Positions 50,487 through 61,402 of a DNA stretch of 64,000 bases are shown one piece after another. A program made the translations under genes and the position numbers. Location: NCBI GenBank assembly GCA_017163975.1, contig JAFFSR010000242.1:6163001-6227000 (forward strand), written 5' to 3'. Position 1 is the first letter of the stretch. Each line of letters begins with the position of its first letter. The stretch is from Anastatus disparis. Lineage: Eukaryota > Arthropoda > Insecta > Hymenoptera > Eupelmidae. The notes below the pieces were generated by a model. It saw only the letters and a program-made list of their open reading frames with translations, had not been told where the DNA came from and ran no database searches.

Positions 50487-52344
50487 TTAAATTGTAATAT
50501 GTTTAACAATTTCTTCAACAACAAGATGGAATGGATTATAACCAAATATATGTCCTATATATTTGACAATTATTTCTGATTTTTCTTGATATTTCATCGC
50601 TTTATTAATTCTATCTTCTACTTTAGGAAAGTATATTGGAAACTTATCCCTTTCAAATTTAGCACTTTTTATAGAATTAATAAATTCTGGATTTCTCACA
50701 TAATGAGATATCATTTTGTTATTTTCAATTAACAAATCTAACAAAGTAATATCATTATACACTTTCACTTCTTTCATTTGGTCTAATTCTCGAACACATT
50801 GTTCATAATGTATCTGCATGAATTTATCGGACTTTATTGCACGCAGATGATCTTCTTGGATTTTAAAATTACAATATTTTAGTTTTGCTACATGACGTAC
50901 AATAATTCTTTTGATATTACCACTTCTATAAATCTGCATATCAATAAAACTCTGTCCTTTGTCACACCTACAATCAATATCAGCACCTGCTTCTAATAAA
51001 AATTCTACTACGTTAGTATTCACATAAAGTGTTGCATCGATTAAAGGCGTTTTATCATTAGAACGTTTAACATTAACAGAAAGACCAAGTTCTACTAAAA
51101 GTTTGCATATTTCAACATTTCCAGCTATTGCCGCATAATGTAAAAGCGAGCTGCCATCATTGGTTCGGTCTTGAATATCAAATCCATTATCTAAAAAGAA
51201 TTTAATAATATCCATATTTATGCATGATGTGGCTAAATGGGCAGCATTTTCACCTCTACTAGTAACTGCTTTAATGTTTGCTCCGAAATTTTGAAATAAG
51301 TTAATGAGCTTTATATCAGTGTGGGTATTTAATATACAAAGAAAAGGTGTAAATCCATCTCTGTTGCGAACATTACAATCAGCGCCATTTTTCAATAAAA
51401 GTTCAGCAATTTCAAAAGCCTCAATGTTATATGACATGATTGCCGATTCCTCCAATTGTGGTTGATAATCAAATGTCCGATGTAACGGAGTACTACCATG
51501 ATGTGACTGTAGATTAACATCGGCGCGAAATTCAATTAATGTCTGTACCTGATTAAAATTATGCGTGAAAGCAGCTTCGTGTAACGCGCTGAATCCTAAA
51601 GTATTCTGTTGATTTACTGGAATCCCTTCTATTAATAAGCGTCTTGTCATTGCAGGACTAGGAAGTAAAACAGCGAAATGTAGTAAAGTCATTTTATCTG
51701 AATTCACATAATAAATATCTGTACTATTGTCTAAGAGCAGACTGAACATTGATTCATTTTTTATATTTGTTGCAATCGAAAATAAGCTGTAACATAAATA
51801 AAATATTAATGTCAGTTTCTGATTTATAATTCTTTAAGTAAATTAAATTTTTAATTCAATTGTTTACATACTTATTTGTATAGTTTTTGAAATAAATGTT
51901 CATGTCAAAAATTAATTTAACAATATCGAACAGTCCCATTTTAACTGCAAGTTCCAAAGCAGCCTGATTATTTTCAGCAATCTCAATTCTGTTTAAACCA
52001 GCATTTAATATTAAAGTTACTAATTCAGCATTTTTTATTTCAACTGCATTAAATAAAGGTGTTCGATTTCGCTTATCGGTAACATTGACATTGGCACCAG
52101 CTTCAATAAGAATTTTTACAATATTTGGATGAGTGTTTTTAACAAGACCAAGTGGGTAGAGATCATGTGCATTTTTCGAATTGACATTACAACCACAGCG
52201 TAGTGCAATACGAACCATTCTCTCATCATTATAATATGCAGCAACATGCAGTAAAGTGCTATTACATTTATCGCGCCAGTTTTTTATTTCTTCGGTGTTA
52301 TTTTCGTCAAAACGATCGAAAATTTTAACGATGTCTGAGTATTC
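50487..52344 (-). CDS. ankyrin-repeat protein 2 with PRANC-like C-terminus; first exon missing
   Basis: Exons 52344-51872 and 51786-50487 correspond one-to-one to exons 2 and 3 of ankyrin gene 1 and keep the same splice sites and phases. About 590 codons are open without a stop. It has the same array of about 12 repeats and the same C-terminal block ELDQMKEVKVYNDITLLDLL. Relative to copy 1 it has four extra residues in the last repeat and two near residue PQLEE. Exon 1 is gone: only a short relic of its end lies near 52450-52475, the donor is destroyed, and a MITE-containing segment occupies the upstream DNA. A start could come from a new upstream exon or from an internal Met (VRIALRCG). Open frames despite clear divergence suggest past selection. 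Confidence 0.78.
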
Positions 52345-52850
52345 CTGAAATAAGATTTATTTATTATTAATTAATTTAAATTCTCGTGAATTAGTTTTAA
52401 AATTTAATGAAGATTTTATTTTTTTATATCAAAATACTATTATTAGCCAATTAAAATTATCTAAACATCCTTCAAAAATGCTCAAACTTGTGTTTTTTTT
52501 CTCCTATCAATTGTATACAAAGTTTATATCAAGCGTGGAGATGATGTATTGTCTTTCCAGCAGTGCACAGGTTATCTTAAGAGTATCTAAATAATATGAA
52601 ATATAAGGATACAATAATTACCAAATCTCACAAAATGAAATCTCAAAAAAAATAGAAAAATAAATATTTTCCAATTTTTTAAACATATTCAAGTCAATAA
52701 TAGTATATTTTTCAATGAGTGTATTACAAGTCAACAATAGTATATTGTACGAAGTTTGATTTTTTATGAGTTTTATGAAAAAATTTTTTTTAATCAATTT
52801 TTAGGAGTGTTAGCTTTTTAAGCTTACATTTAAGCTTCACGTTAAAAGTA

Positions 52851-53418
52851 TCCCTAGCAGAAAAAATTGTCCGAATTCTTACAAAAATTTCCAAAATGTT
52901 TTAGTTTGTTTCAGTTTATTTCGTTTTTTTTCAGATTCTTGTAATAACTTTTAGAATAATTTAATATGTTTTATTTAAATATTTGGACAAAACACTCAGA
53001 GTATTTCAGTTTGTTTAATTTTCTTTTATTTCTTTCCAAAAAAAACGATAGAAACCGAAAGAAACTGAAACAAACTGAAATAATCTGAAAAAAAATGAAA
53101 CAAACTGAAATAATCTGAAAAAAATTAAACAAACAGAAACTAAATGAAAAAAGAGAAAGAAATTGAAACAATTTGAGAGAAATCAAAACAGATTATAACA
53201 AACTGAAACAAACTAAAACTTTCATAATATAACTGATTTCTTTTTTCGTAAGTTAGAAATTGAAACAAAATGAGTCATTCCGAAAGTTTTTGATGATTTA
53301 AAAAAAAAAAATTAAAACATACCAATTGTTTTGTCTAAATTCTTACAAAAATTTTCGGTATATTTCAGTTTTTTTTCAGAAACATTTATTTACTTTCATA
53401 AATTTTTTTCGCTAGGGA
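52851..53418. mobile_element. 568-bp MITE with TCCCTAGC termini, upstream of ankyrin gene 2
   Basis: Ends TCCCTAGCAGAAAAAATTG and the complement of TCCCTAGCGAAAAAAATTT form the inverted repeat. The shared subterminal block AATTCTTACAAAAATTTTC lies at both ends in direct orientation. The interior has purine-rich GAAACAAACTGAAA-type repeats, including two adjacent copies of a 29-bp unit around 53071-53130. A single similar end (TTTTTTCCGCTAGGAA) occurs near 46940 in unit 1. Confidence 0.7.
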
Positions 53419-54054
53419 TTACTTATAACAAAAAAGTACTTTAAAAATTTTCCCGAGATTCCTACTTTTACTTTCTTTTAACGGTCTTCGAAATTTTTAC
53501 TATAGGGTAAATCTTTCGCTGCATTTATTTTGTGTACGTGTAATCTTATGATATACATTTAACTTCGGTCATCATAGAGAGCAGGCACCATACCAAGCGA
53601 AGTATAGGAAGAGAGAGAAAAGGCACAGTGGCACATAAAACTCAAAATGCGTCATTGCAAAAACGCCCTTTTATCTTCAGTGGCTGATCATTATTTTTTT
53701 AGAACGGTTTCATATTTATTATTAGTATATTTATCTGTATTTTTTCAAAACTAATTAAATTTTATCGTTAGAATCCAGTTATAATTTATAATATTATGAC
53801 TATAAGTATTTAGAAGTTTTATTAAATATTTATTACTGATACTTGGTAGATGTTGCATTCTTAAATGTTTCGTGTTATTACTTACCATTCTTATAATATC
53901 TGATTCGTATTAGTATTTCTTCATTAATTCACACTATGTGATACACTTTTAAACTAATTTAGTTAACAAACTCAATAGATACTTTTATACATTAGTTTCA
54001 ATATTTAATGCATGTACTAATAGAAAAATAAAGAAAATTTTATACTTGGACTAT

Positions 54055-54555
54055 TCAAAAAGATAAATACTAATTCAAACGATGCTAGATTTGCTCATGC
54101 TGCAAGAGAAATGAGAAACGTTTTAAGTGTCACTGAAAATTTTCTCTTATGTTTTTTTCTTGAGAGCCCAGTACCTGAGTCAAAATCTTTAACGATTTTT
54201 AGTATACTTTTATGTTTACAGCTGGCCACGATCGTCTGAGGCCAACATTTACCTGATCGTTAATATCGTCATTTTGCTCGTTTCCTTTTTTCTATCTTTC
54301 TTTCTTCTTATAATCCCCTCTCTTTTTCTCTTTTGCATTTTCCATTTTCTTTGTATACTGTATGTTGTATACTACGTGTTGATTTCTAATAAGGAAAAAT
54401 TTTATTTTGCACGAAACTAAAGAAAAATATTCGAACTTTATCTGTTAAGTTGGATTTAATAAATCCAAGTAATATATCATAATGAATAAAATATTAATTT
54501 TATTATAATTTTTGCAATAACGATCTTACTGAATTCAATTTTAATCATCAAATAA
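54055..54555. repeat. segmental duplication, start of unit 3
   Basis: Aligns with 37660-38110 and 47505-47960 (sulfotransferase intron 4 sequence, including the CT-rich block and the CACGAAACT motif). Homology stops near 54555. No exon is included. Confidence 0.82.
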
Positions 54556-54648
54556 GCGTTAGTTGTCATATCAAAAAGGAACCCCAACAAAAAGAATAAA
54601 ATTTTTTTTCTTTTAAATAAATTTTATATAGAATGTTTTTTTAATCAA

Positions 54649-55103
54649 GGGTCTGTTTCAAACTTACTTGATCGGAAATAGCTAAAACAGATATTTCATT
54701 TTTTTAATGAAAATAAATATCAGAATTGTTTGTAAATTTCGAATATTTACATGCTTTCGCTTCTTATTTATTTGAAATAAATTGATATTTACAAGTGCAA
54801 ACAATTCTGATATTTATTTATATCAAAAAAACGAAATATCTTTTTTTTCTTCTATATTTTAATTGGTCATGACTAGCTCTTTTTGGCTTTTATTTTTAGG
54901 CCATCACCAGGTAGATTTTTATAGTCAAGTTTGGTCCAGTGGAGTTCTACACCCTGCAGAGAAATTCGTAAAATTTTTTCCAAAATTTTCCCAAGGAATT
55001 GAACCCCGGTCCAAGAGCCTTATTAGTCCCTGCGCTACCGCCGATCCTTATATCTTTTTTGTTTAACTATTTTCGATCGGTAAAGTAGATCTGAAGTAGA
55101 CCC
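54649..55103. mobile_element. palindromic element interrupted by a SINE
   Basis: Left arm GGGTCTGTTTCAAACTTACT...ATATCAGAATTGTTTG and right arm (complement of AATAAATATCAGAATTGTTTG up to AGTAGACCC) are inverted repeats. The right arm is split by the SINE at 54841-55049. Removing the SINE restores the pairing around GATATTTC. Confidence 0.8.
54841..55049 (-). mobile_element. tRNA-derived SINE, second family
   Basis: On the minus strand the head has a tRNA-like A box (GGTAGCGCAGGGA) and B box (GGGTTCAATTCC), different from SINE family 1. A roughly 150-bp body ends in an A-rich tail. The direct repeat ATATCTTTTTT at 54836-54846 and 55050-55060 is the target duplication. It is nested in the arm of a palindrome. 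The open frame 54863-55066 is an artefact. Confidence 0.86.
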
Positions 55104-56441
55104 AAGGGTCCTAAAGTTAATGTTTATTAATGTCGAAATGGATTCACAGAATACTTTGATGAAAAAAATAATCACTTATTTTAAATTTCTAATTGAATCC
55201 TTAAAAATATAGGGTTGCACCCACATAGTAGCTTTTTTAGTAAAAAAATATTAATGCGAAAATCTGGAGTACATAAAAAATTCTCTAAAGATACACTGTA
55301 AAAAATGTTGTGTGATTCCTCAATTTTTTTTTGTACAAAAATTGTGTTAAAATTTTACAAACATGTTAGTAAAATTAACATAAAATTTTTTGTAATTTAA
55401 AAATTTCTGTTTACTTTTAAAATCAACACAAAAATTTTTATAGAGTTAACACATGGAGTTTGTTAATTTTACAAACCTGTGTGTACTTTTTGCCTCGTAC
55501 AGGGGTCGATCGCTTGCTTCGTTCTGTATGTCCATCAATAGCACATTTGTAAATACAACTATATACAGCTAGCAGGTTACGGTATTACCAGTGGTCAATA
55601 CAGCTGAAAACTACTTTACCGGCGACGAGTAATCGATATAGCATCATAGTGACACTCGGTTCAGCGGTAGGTAGAAAAGATAGCATGGGTAAGGTTAGTC
55701 ATGTATATCACATTGACTAACGGAGGACTTACCTCGACCGGAACGGTGGTGGAGGTAATGTGGTAGGAACTATGTAAAGGAATCCTTTTTGTTCACAGTT
55801 TAAAAGAGATGTTAGGAGAACTTAGTTAAGCTAAGTCTGGGTAAGGAGACCGCATCGTGTAAAAGTTATCTCCTACTACGCGGCTATATATATATATATA
55901 GCAGGGTGAGTGGCGGTCTAGTTCTTCCAGGAGCGAGGCCTCCTAACGACCGATTGCGGAACCCACTTTAAGCGCGATGTTTGAAATAGCATAGTAACGC
56001 AGTAACAAATTAATTTATTTATATTAACATATTATTTACAGCAAAGACTTTTTAACGCATTTACATTACAAATTTACTAAGCTTATATTTTTAAACTAAT
56101 TACTAGCATGATAGTGAAAAATTGGAATGACTAATGAAATTAAAAAATTAAGAAATTAATATGAAATAAAAAATAATGATTCTAATTAAAATATTATATT
56201 TTGCATATATTATTGCTAAGAAAAATAATACAGATGAGGTAAAAATACCCATCTACGCATACCATATTGAAAATATTATTAGACTTTAATCGTATGTTTG
56301 CTTTCAATTTTATAAATGAAAAGCATTTTCTAAATTAAAAAATAATAGATTAAAAGATTATTGATAAAGCGTATAACAGCTTGTCAAAAATGAACACAAA
56401 ATTGAAAAATGTTATACTAAAAGTAAAAAAAAGCGAGTAAA
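55104..56441. other. intergenic with a GC-richer anomalous block
   Basis: 55480-55980 is clearly less AT-rich than its surroundings, with GGTGGTGGAGG- and CTCCTAACGACC-type sequence and a short (TA)n near 55888. It has no long open frame and no structure I recognise. It may be a fragment of a retroelement leader. Confidence 0.4.
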
Positions 56442-57858
56442 ATGTTATTTATAAAATGTGCATATTACTTTTTCAAATCACTTGGATTGATATCTACGAA
56501 TTTTAAGATTGTGAAAATACAAAATAGTAAAAAAAAATATTTTTTATTTACATATTCTAAATTAGGATTAATTTATAATATATTTTTAATCTGTTTTTTA
56601 ATAATATCAAGTTATTATGGTGCTATTTTAATGTACAACGTAAAATATGAAAGTCGAACCCAATTTGATCAAATTAGTGAAACTATACAAACTTTTTCTA
56701 TTTGTGTTGTATCTGCAATTATATTAATATTTCTTAGTCTTGAACAAAATAAATTTATTGAAATAACTAATAAACTCCGTAATGTTATTGAACATTTGAT
56801 TGGTTTTGATCATTTGGTTTTTAAAAAAAATGTTTCGATACGAACAATAAAAATTATTTTTTTCTTCAATATAGTATTCTGGTGTTATCTTCTGATCAAA
56901 ATGATTATATTTTTAAGAGATGTGGAATTTAATTTAACAACTTATGTTTTATTTATTTTACCTTATTCTTTAGTCAACTGGCTGATTTTACAATATGTTA
57001 TTATTTTACTTTTAATCCGCGACTGTTTTAAAATTGTAAATAAGATTTTGTACAATATTTTTTACAATGATGCTTTTCAAGCATCACAAATGTTTTTTAT
57101 TCGAAATAACCACATACAAATTTTAATACATAAACTTGATTATACAAGAAATATATATTCATTAATGTGTGAAATATCTGACGATATTACAGAGTATTTT
57201 TCAGCACCAATGTTTTTTTGTATGATTTATATTTTTCCATCGCTTGTATTTAATTGTTATTATATTGCAAAAATTTCTCCTTATGCAATTAATTATTTGT
57301 CAATTATGTATCCATATTACATACATTTTGTGAGTCAATTTCTCATTTACATTATACCAATGATAATTTTGACAAAATATGTAACAGCAATTGTTCGAGA
57401 GGTAATAAACATAAAATTTTATTTTTTTGAAACTTTAAAGAAAGAAATCTTTTAATTGAGAAATATTTTCTTCTTATTTACAGAGTAAAAGAACAGGAGA
57501 TGTGGTTAATAAATGCATTCAAAATACAAGTGAACAAGATATAGTACAAAAAGTATTTTTTTATTTTTCTATAAAAATCATTATTTATTTTCAAATTTTA
57601 TAAAAAGAACAATACTTCAATATATTTATAAATTTTCGTTTCAGTTAAATGAATTTTTAATTTATTTGACGTACAAAAATTTGCAGTTCACAGTATATGG
57701 ACTTTATCCTCTAGACACATCATTATTAATGTCAGTACGTATAACTCCATATTAATTATAATTATAATCTGAATACAAAATTAATTATTGTATTTTTTAA
57801 GATTATAGGATCAATTACAACATATTTAGTAATTATTCTACAATATCAAAAAATATGA
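56442..57858 (+). CDS. insect gustatory receptor
   Basis: Four exons: 56442-57401, 57484-57552, 57645-57734 and 57802-57858. Phases are all 0, with GT..AG borders, giving 391 aa. A large first exon encodes six hydrophobic membrane-spanning segments. Three short phase-0 exons carry the C-terminus, which is the classical arrangement of this family. The signature is in the last exon: GSITTYLVIILQYQK, the TYhhhhhQF motif with Q-Y in place of Q-F. A second family block, LTYKNLQFTVYGLYPLDTSL, is in exon 3. Gustatory receptors are seven-helix ligand-gated cation channels with a cytoplasmic N-terminus, expressed in sensory neurons. The ligand cannot be inferred. The start is the first ATG of the frame and gives a normal-length N-terminus. 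Confidence 0.92.
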
Positions 57859-57955
57859 ATAACGAATAAGTCCAAAACTAAATATGCGCAACTCTTAACT
57901 TGGTTCAAAAGCATTATTATATGAACAAATTTTGCGTTTCGACGTTGAATATAAA

Positions 57956-57961
57956 AATAAA
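57956..57961 (+). terminator. candidate polyadenylation signal of the gustatory receptor
   Basis: AATAAA about 100 bp after the stop codon. Position only. Confidence 0.45.
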
Positions 57962-58682
57962 TGAAAATATGTTTGTTTCGTGTAAGAAGAGCATAGCAAA
58001 TAATTAGACCCTAAATTAATAAAAACAAAGTTCAATTCTACAACAAATCTAAAATTTATAAAGCCAAGACCCATAAACCCAAATAGTAATACCCAAAATC
58101 AGAAGCTGTAAAGCCAACATTTGTAAGATATTTATTGATTGCTGTTCGTATCCCACAATATGAATCATTATTACTTGTACATCAATCGATCGTGAGACTA
58201 ATATAATTATCATTAGGAAAAAGTTCATTTGTTTGATGGAAAAAATCCATTGAAATTATTCAATCATAAATTATACTGTTATACAGTCTGAACTTTAATG
58301 GAAAATTTAAAATTAAGCATTCAATAAAAAAAAAGAAGTTAAAAGAAAAAAGTATGTAACAATAACAATCACGTTAAGTAATTTATTGTGTTTAAATATA
58401 AAATAAAAAGACAATACATATGATAAATGTATATTAAAAACCATAAAATCAAGAGATAATGCAGAAAATATATTTTTTATTTTATAACTAATCCAATCAT
58501 TAGAAATGTAGTAAACCATTAAGTATTATATTGATTCTATCTATTCTATAATTTAAAAAAAAATAATGATGATGAATTGATGAAAATACTTTTTAAATTT
58601 TATCGTAATTAAACATTTGAAAATATAAAAAATTAGAAATATAGTTTTTTAAGAATACCGAACTTTTTCAGGACGTTAAAAT

Positions 58683-58740
58683 AGATCACCGATATTATGA
58701 ATCTGTCGCTCTACTAAATAAGCCATTGAAACCTCGTAAT
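58683..58740 (-). mobile_element. degenerate SINE family 1 head fragment
   Basis: TCGCTCTACTAAATAAGCCA (plus strand) matches the complement of the SINE tRNA-like head seen intact at 37490-37510, with about 25% divergence. Body and tail are not recognisable, so it is an older relic. Confidence 0.55.
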
Positions 58741-59031
58741 TCCACAACTTTATATGATAATATACACCAAGTCCAAATTATTCGAAATTTACTTATCTAA
58801 AGCGCACACGTAGGATCTTTCAACTTAAACTCTACAGAATACAAAGGCTATAAACTTAAAGTCTTAATGCTGGAAATATAAAAAAAACTAAATATATCGA
58901 CTAATCGAATGTTAATTTTTCATTGATTTACAAAAATATAAAGATTGATTCTTGGTAAAAAGATAAATTAAAAAATAACTGTTTTTAAACTTATGTAGCT
59001 GTAAAAAACAAGAATTGCCTATCGATATATA

Positions 59032-59236
59032 CTTTTTTTTAATTTATTTAACGTCGCTGTATTTATGCTATCATTACAATGCTATTAGCGACGGAGATCA
59101 TCAATGTGTTTGTGAACAAAGCATATGTACCTTATACAGTGATGCTTGTATCAATCAGCCGCCGAGAGCGGGATTCGAACTCGAGTCCTCGAGATTACGA
59201 ATCCAACGCTCTACCGAGTAAGCCACTGACGATCTA
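59032..59236 (-). mobile_element. tRNA-derived SINE (family 1, copy 6)
   Basis: Complete minus-orientation copy with a 13-14 bp target duplication, CCTATC(G/T)ATATAT, at 59018-59031 and 59237-59249 (one mismatch). The head is the complement of CAGTGGCTTACTCGGTAGAGCG, and the tail on the plus strand is AACGTCGCTGTATTTATGC. Confidence 0.9.
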
Positions 59237-59249
59237 CCTATCTATATAT

Positions 59250-61402
59250 TCAAAAGCATACAATAATTAAAAATGCAATCCGAATATGTAAATGAAAATT
59301 CTTTCATTTTGGTACATCAATCTTTTTCCCATAAAAAAACGATTTCTTATTAAATTTTCAATTTAGAGCTCGACTTTATACAGGTAGAGTTGATGCACAT
59401 AGTCCAAAACTACAGTGCGGTATAATAGTGAGGTAAACTTTTTTTTCTGAATTACCTAGGTAAATATGTTAAAACTTAAAACTCTGATGTGATGAAGTAA
59501 AGGTAAACAAATCTTTAATTCTAATAGTCAAAAAGTTCAAAAGTCGAAGTTACTATGGATGCTGAAGAATCAGTGAAATGAATTCGTTAATTTCATAAAA
59601 ATAAGTACTTATTAGCTTTTAAAACGTTATTGAAAAAAGTAGGGGTTATAAAAATAACATAAAACTTGTGTTGTAAAAACAGTATTTTGATGTTGATATA
59701 TTAATTATTTTTTTTTTTTAACAATATAACATCATCATGTAACCTGTACATACAATATTCATGATTATAATTTAAATATTCCGCATAACATATGAATAAA
59801 CAATTAGTCACAACTATACAGAAAATCTTACAAAACGCCGGTTTACATCTACGATTAAGTCTATTCTAAAAATCTAAGTACGCTAAAATTTAATTAATTT
59901 ATTTACAAAATTATCCATTAAAACAATATCATTCAACGAATCGATATTTTCTAATTTCATATATATATATATATATCTTATAATCTCTTGATACTTCTTG
60001 TATTAACATATGCTTGACGCAACGATAAAGGACGATTTCGACAATTACAAAATGATGCATGACAGTTCCCTAATCTAAAGTCTGTACACAATGTTGGTAA
60101 TAAATAACAAAACATAATTCTTTTGTCAACAGACAAAAAAAAAAGAGCGTTTCAGATATTACCATGATAAACGATTTCCCTTTTTTATTTTCTTCTTTTT
60201 ATGCGCGTCGACACCTAACTTAACTTCATGATTCGATCATCCTTGAATTATTATACTGGGTATATAAATACGAGCCTTTGCCACCGCTGACCAAACAAGG
60301 AACCGGAAGTTACGATTTCATAGTCGTTCGAACTATTAATTGACTAAACGTCAATGTCGAATTACATACATATATACTAGTCTGTATTTAAAGCTAAACA
60401 CAAATGCATATTATGCTTTACATATATATATATTTTCTTTTTAAATATAAATCACGATTCATCTCTTACGATCACTGGACCTTGTACAAAGAACAAATCT
60501 TAACGTACTGGTTATATTACAATAAAAAAATGATATTTTTTTTTGTATAAAAAAAAAATATTTTAAAAATCTGATTCTCCATTTTAATAATATCACTTAT
60601 TTAAAAAAAACAATATAAACTTTTATTGCTATATAGAAATAATACTTTTCAACTTAAAGGTTGAACCTTTTTCTATTGTTTTATATATACTATATAAAAT
60701 TAATCTAAAATATTTTTCACTGTCATGAGCATTATTGTCACAATTATTTAATATTATTAAAATTTCTGTGATTTTTTAATATAATATGAAAATAAAAAAA
60801 AAGGCAAATTATAAAAGAGAAAAGACGCGAAATTTTCAATCGTATCGCTTTGATTCACAATAAATTACAAGACAGTATTTTTTTCACGCGCGTAATCCTA
60901 CATTTTGAATATTTTTAGATTTCATAAGAGAACATTTCTGTTATTTTAAAAAAATTTTTATTGCATTAAATAAATTTGATGATAAATAAATAATGTTATT
61001 ATTCCTGCGTAAATCTAAAAATAATTCAATAAATTACACGAAAATTATTAACAGATGATAAAATACGTATGCAAATAAATGATACACCTTCGCCATTTCG
61101 TTGTTTTACAAAATGATTAGAGTCGAAAATTAAGTATTGATGAATTCAATGATGTCGAGATCTGTTCTTTTTTAACCCTCTTAAACGTATTTTTTTTAGC
61201 AAATTTCTAATGCAATCGATAATTTACATTTTGATGTGTATGATTATTTCTAAACGTTAAATTTACTCGAAAATAAAAATAAGAAAGAATATTTACAAAA
61301 ATCTAACGACATTAAGACACCTTAAGAGGGCTCGTTCGTATAAATTTAAAAATACACTGGCAGTATATTAGAAATAAAAAAAAATTCGTTCTTATTAAGA
61401 TT
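59250..61402. other. 3' flank of the transporter gene
   Basis: AT-rich, no supported coding frame. Much of the right part may be the transporter's long 3' UTR (minus strand), with several AATAAA hexamers possible. A short inverted pair, AACCCTCTTAA near 61175 and TTAAGAGGG near 61322, is the only structure noted. Confidence 0.4.

Larger units (their letters stand above)
47505..54055. repeat. segmental duplication, unit 2
   Basis: Direct copy of 37660-47505. It holds intron-4-derived sequence (47510-48250), a fragment of sulfotransferase exon 5 (49512-49570), the shared downstream segment (49757-50130) and ankyrin gene 2. Sulfotransferase exon 6 and its 3' UTR are missing. The segment 52490-53745 replaces the place where ankyrin exon 1 and its promoter should be. 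Confidence 0.85.

Noticed and set aside
55000..55049. Functional tRNA gene on the minus strand
   Set aside because: A and B boxes are present, but the unit continues into a SINE body with target duplication; the acceptor stem does not close.
55290..55480. MITE starting CACTGTAAAAAATG
   Set aside because: The opposite end does not carry the complement and the internal palindrome is weak; boundaries not supportable.
59015..59270. Two overlapping open frames
   Set aside because: Lie on SINE family 1 copy 6.
61175..61330. piggyBac-like MITE with TTAA and CCCTCTTAA ends
   Set aside because: The right end (TTAAGAGGG) is not followed by TTAA, so the match is only a short chance inverted pair.
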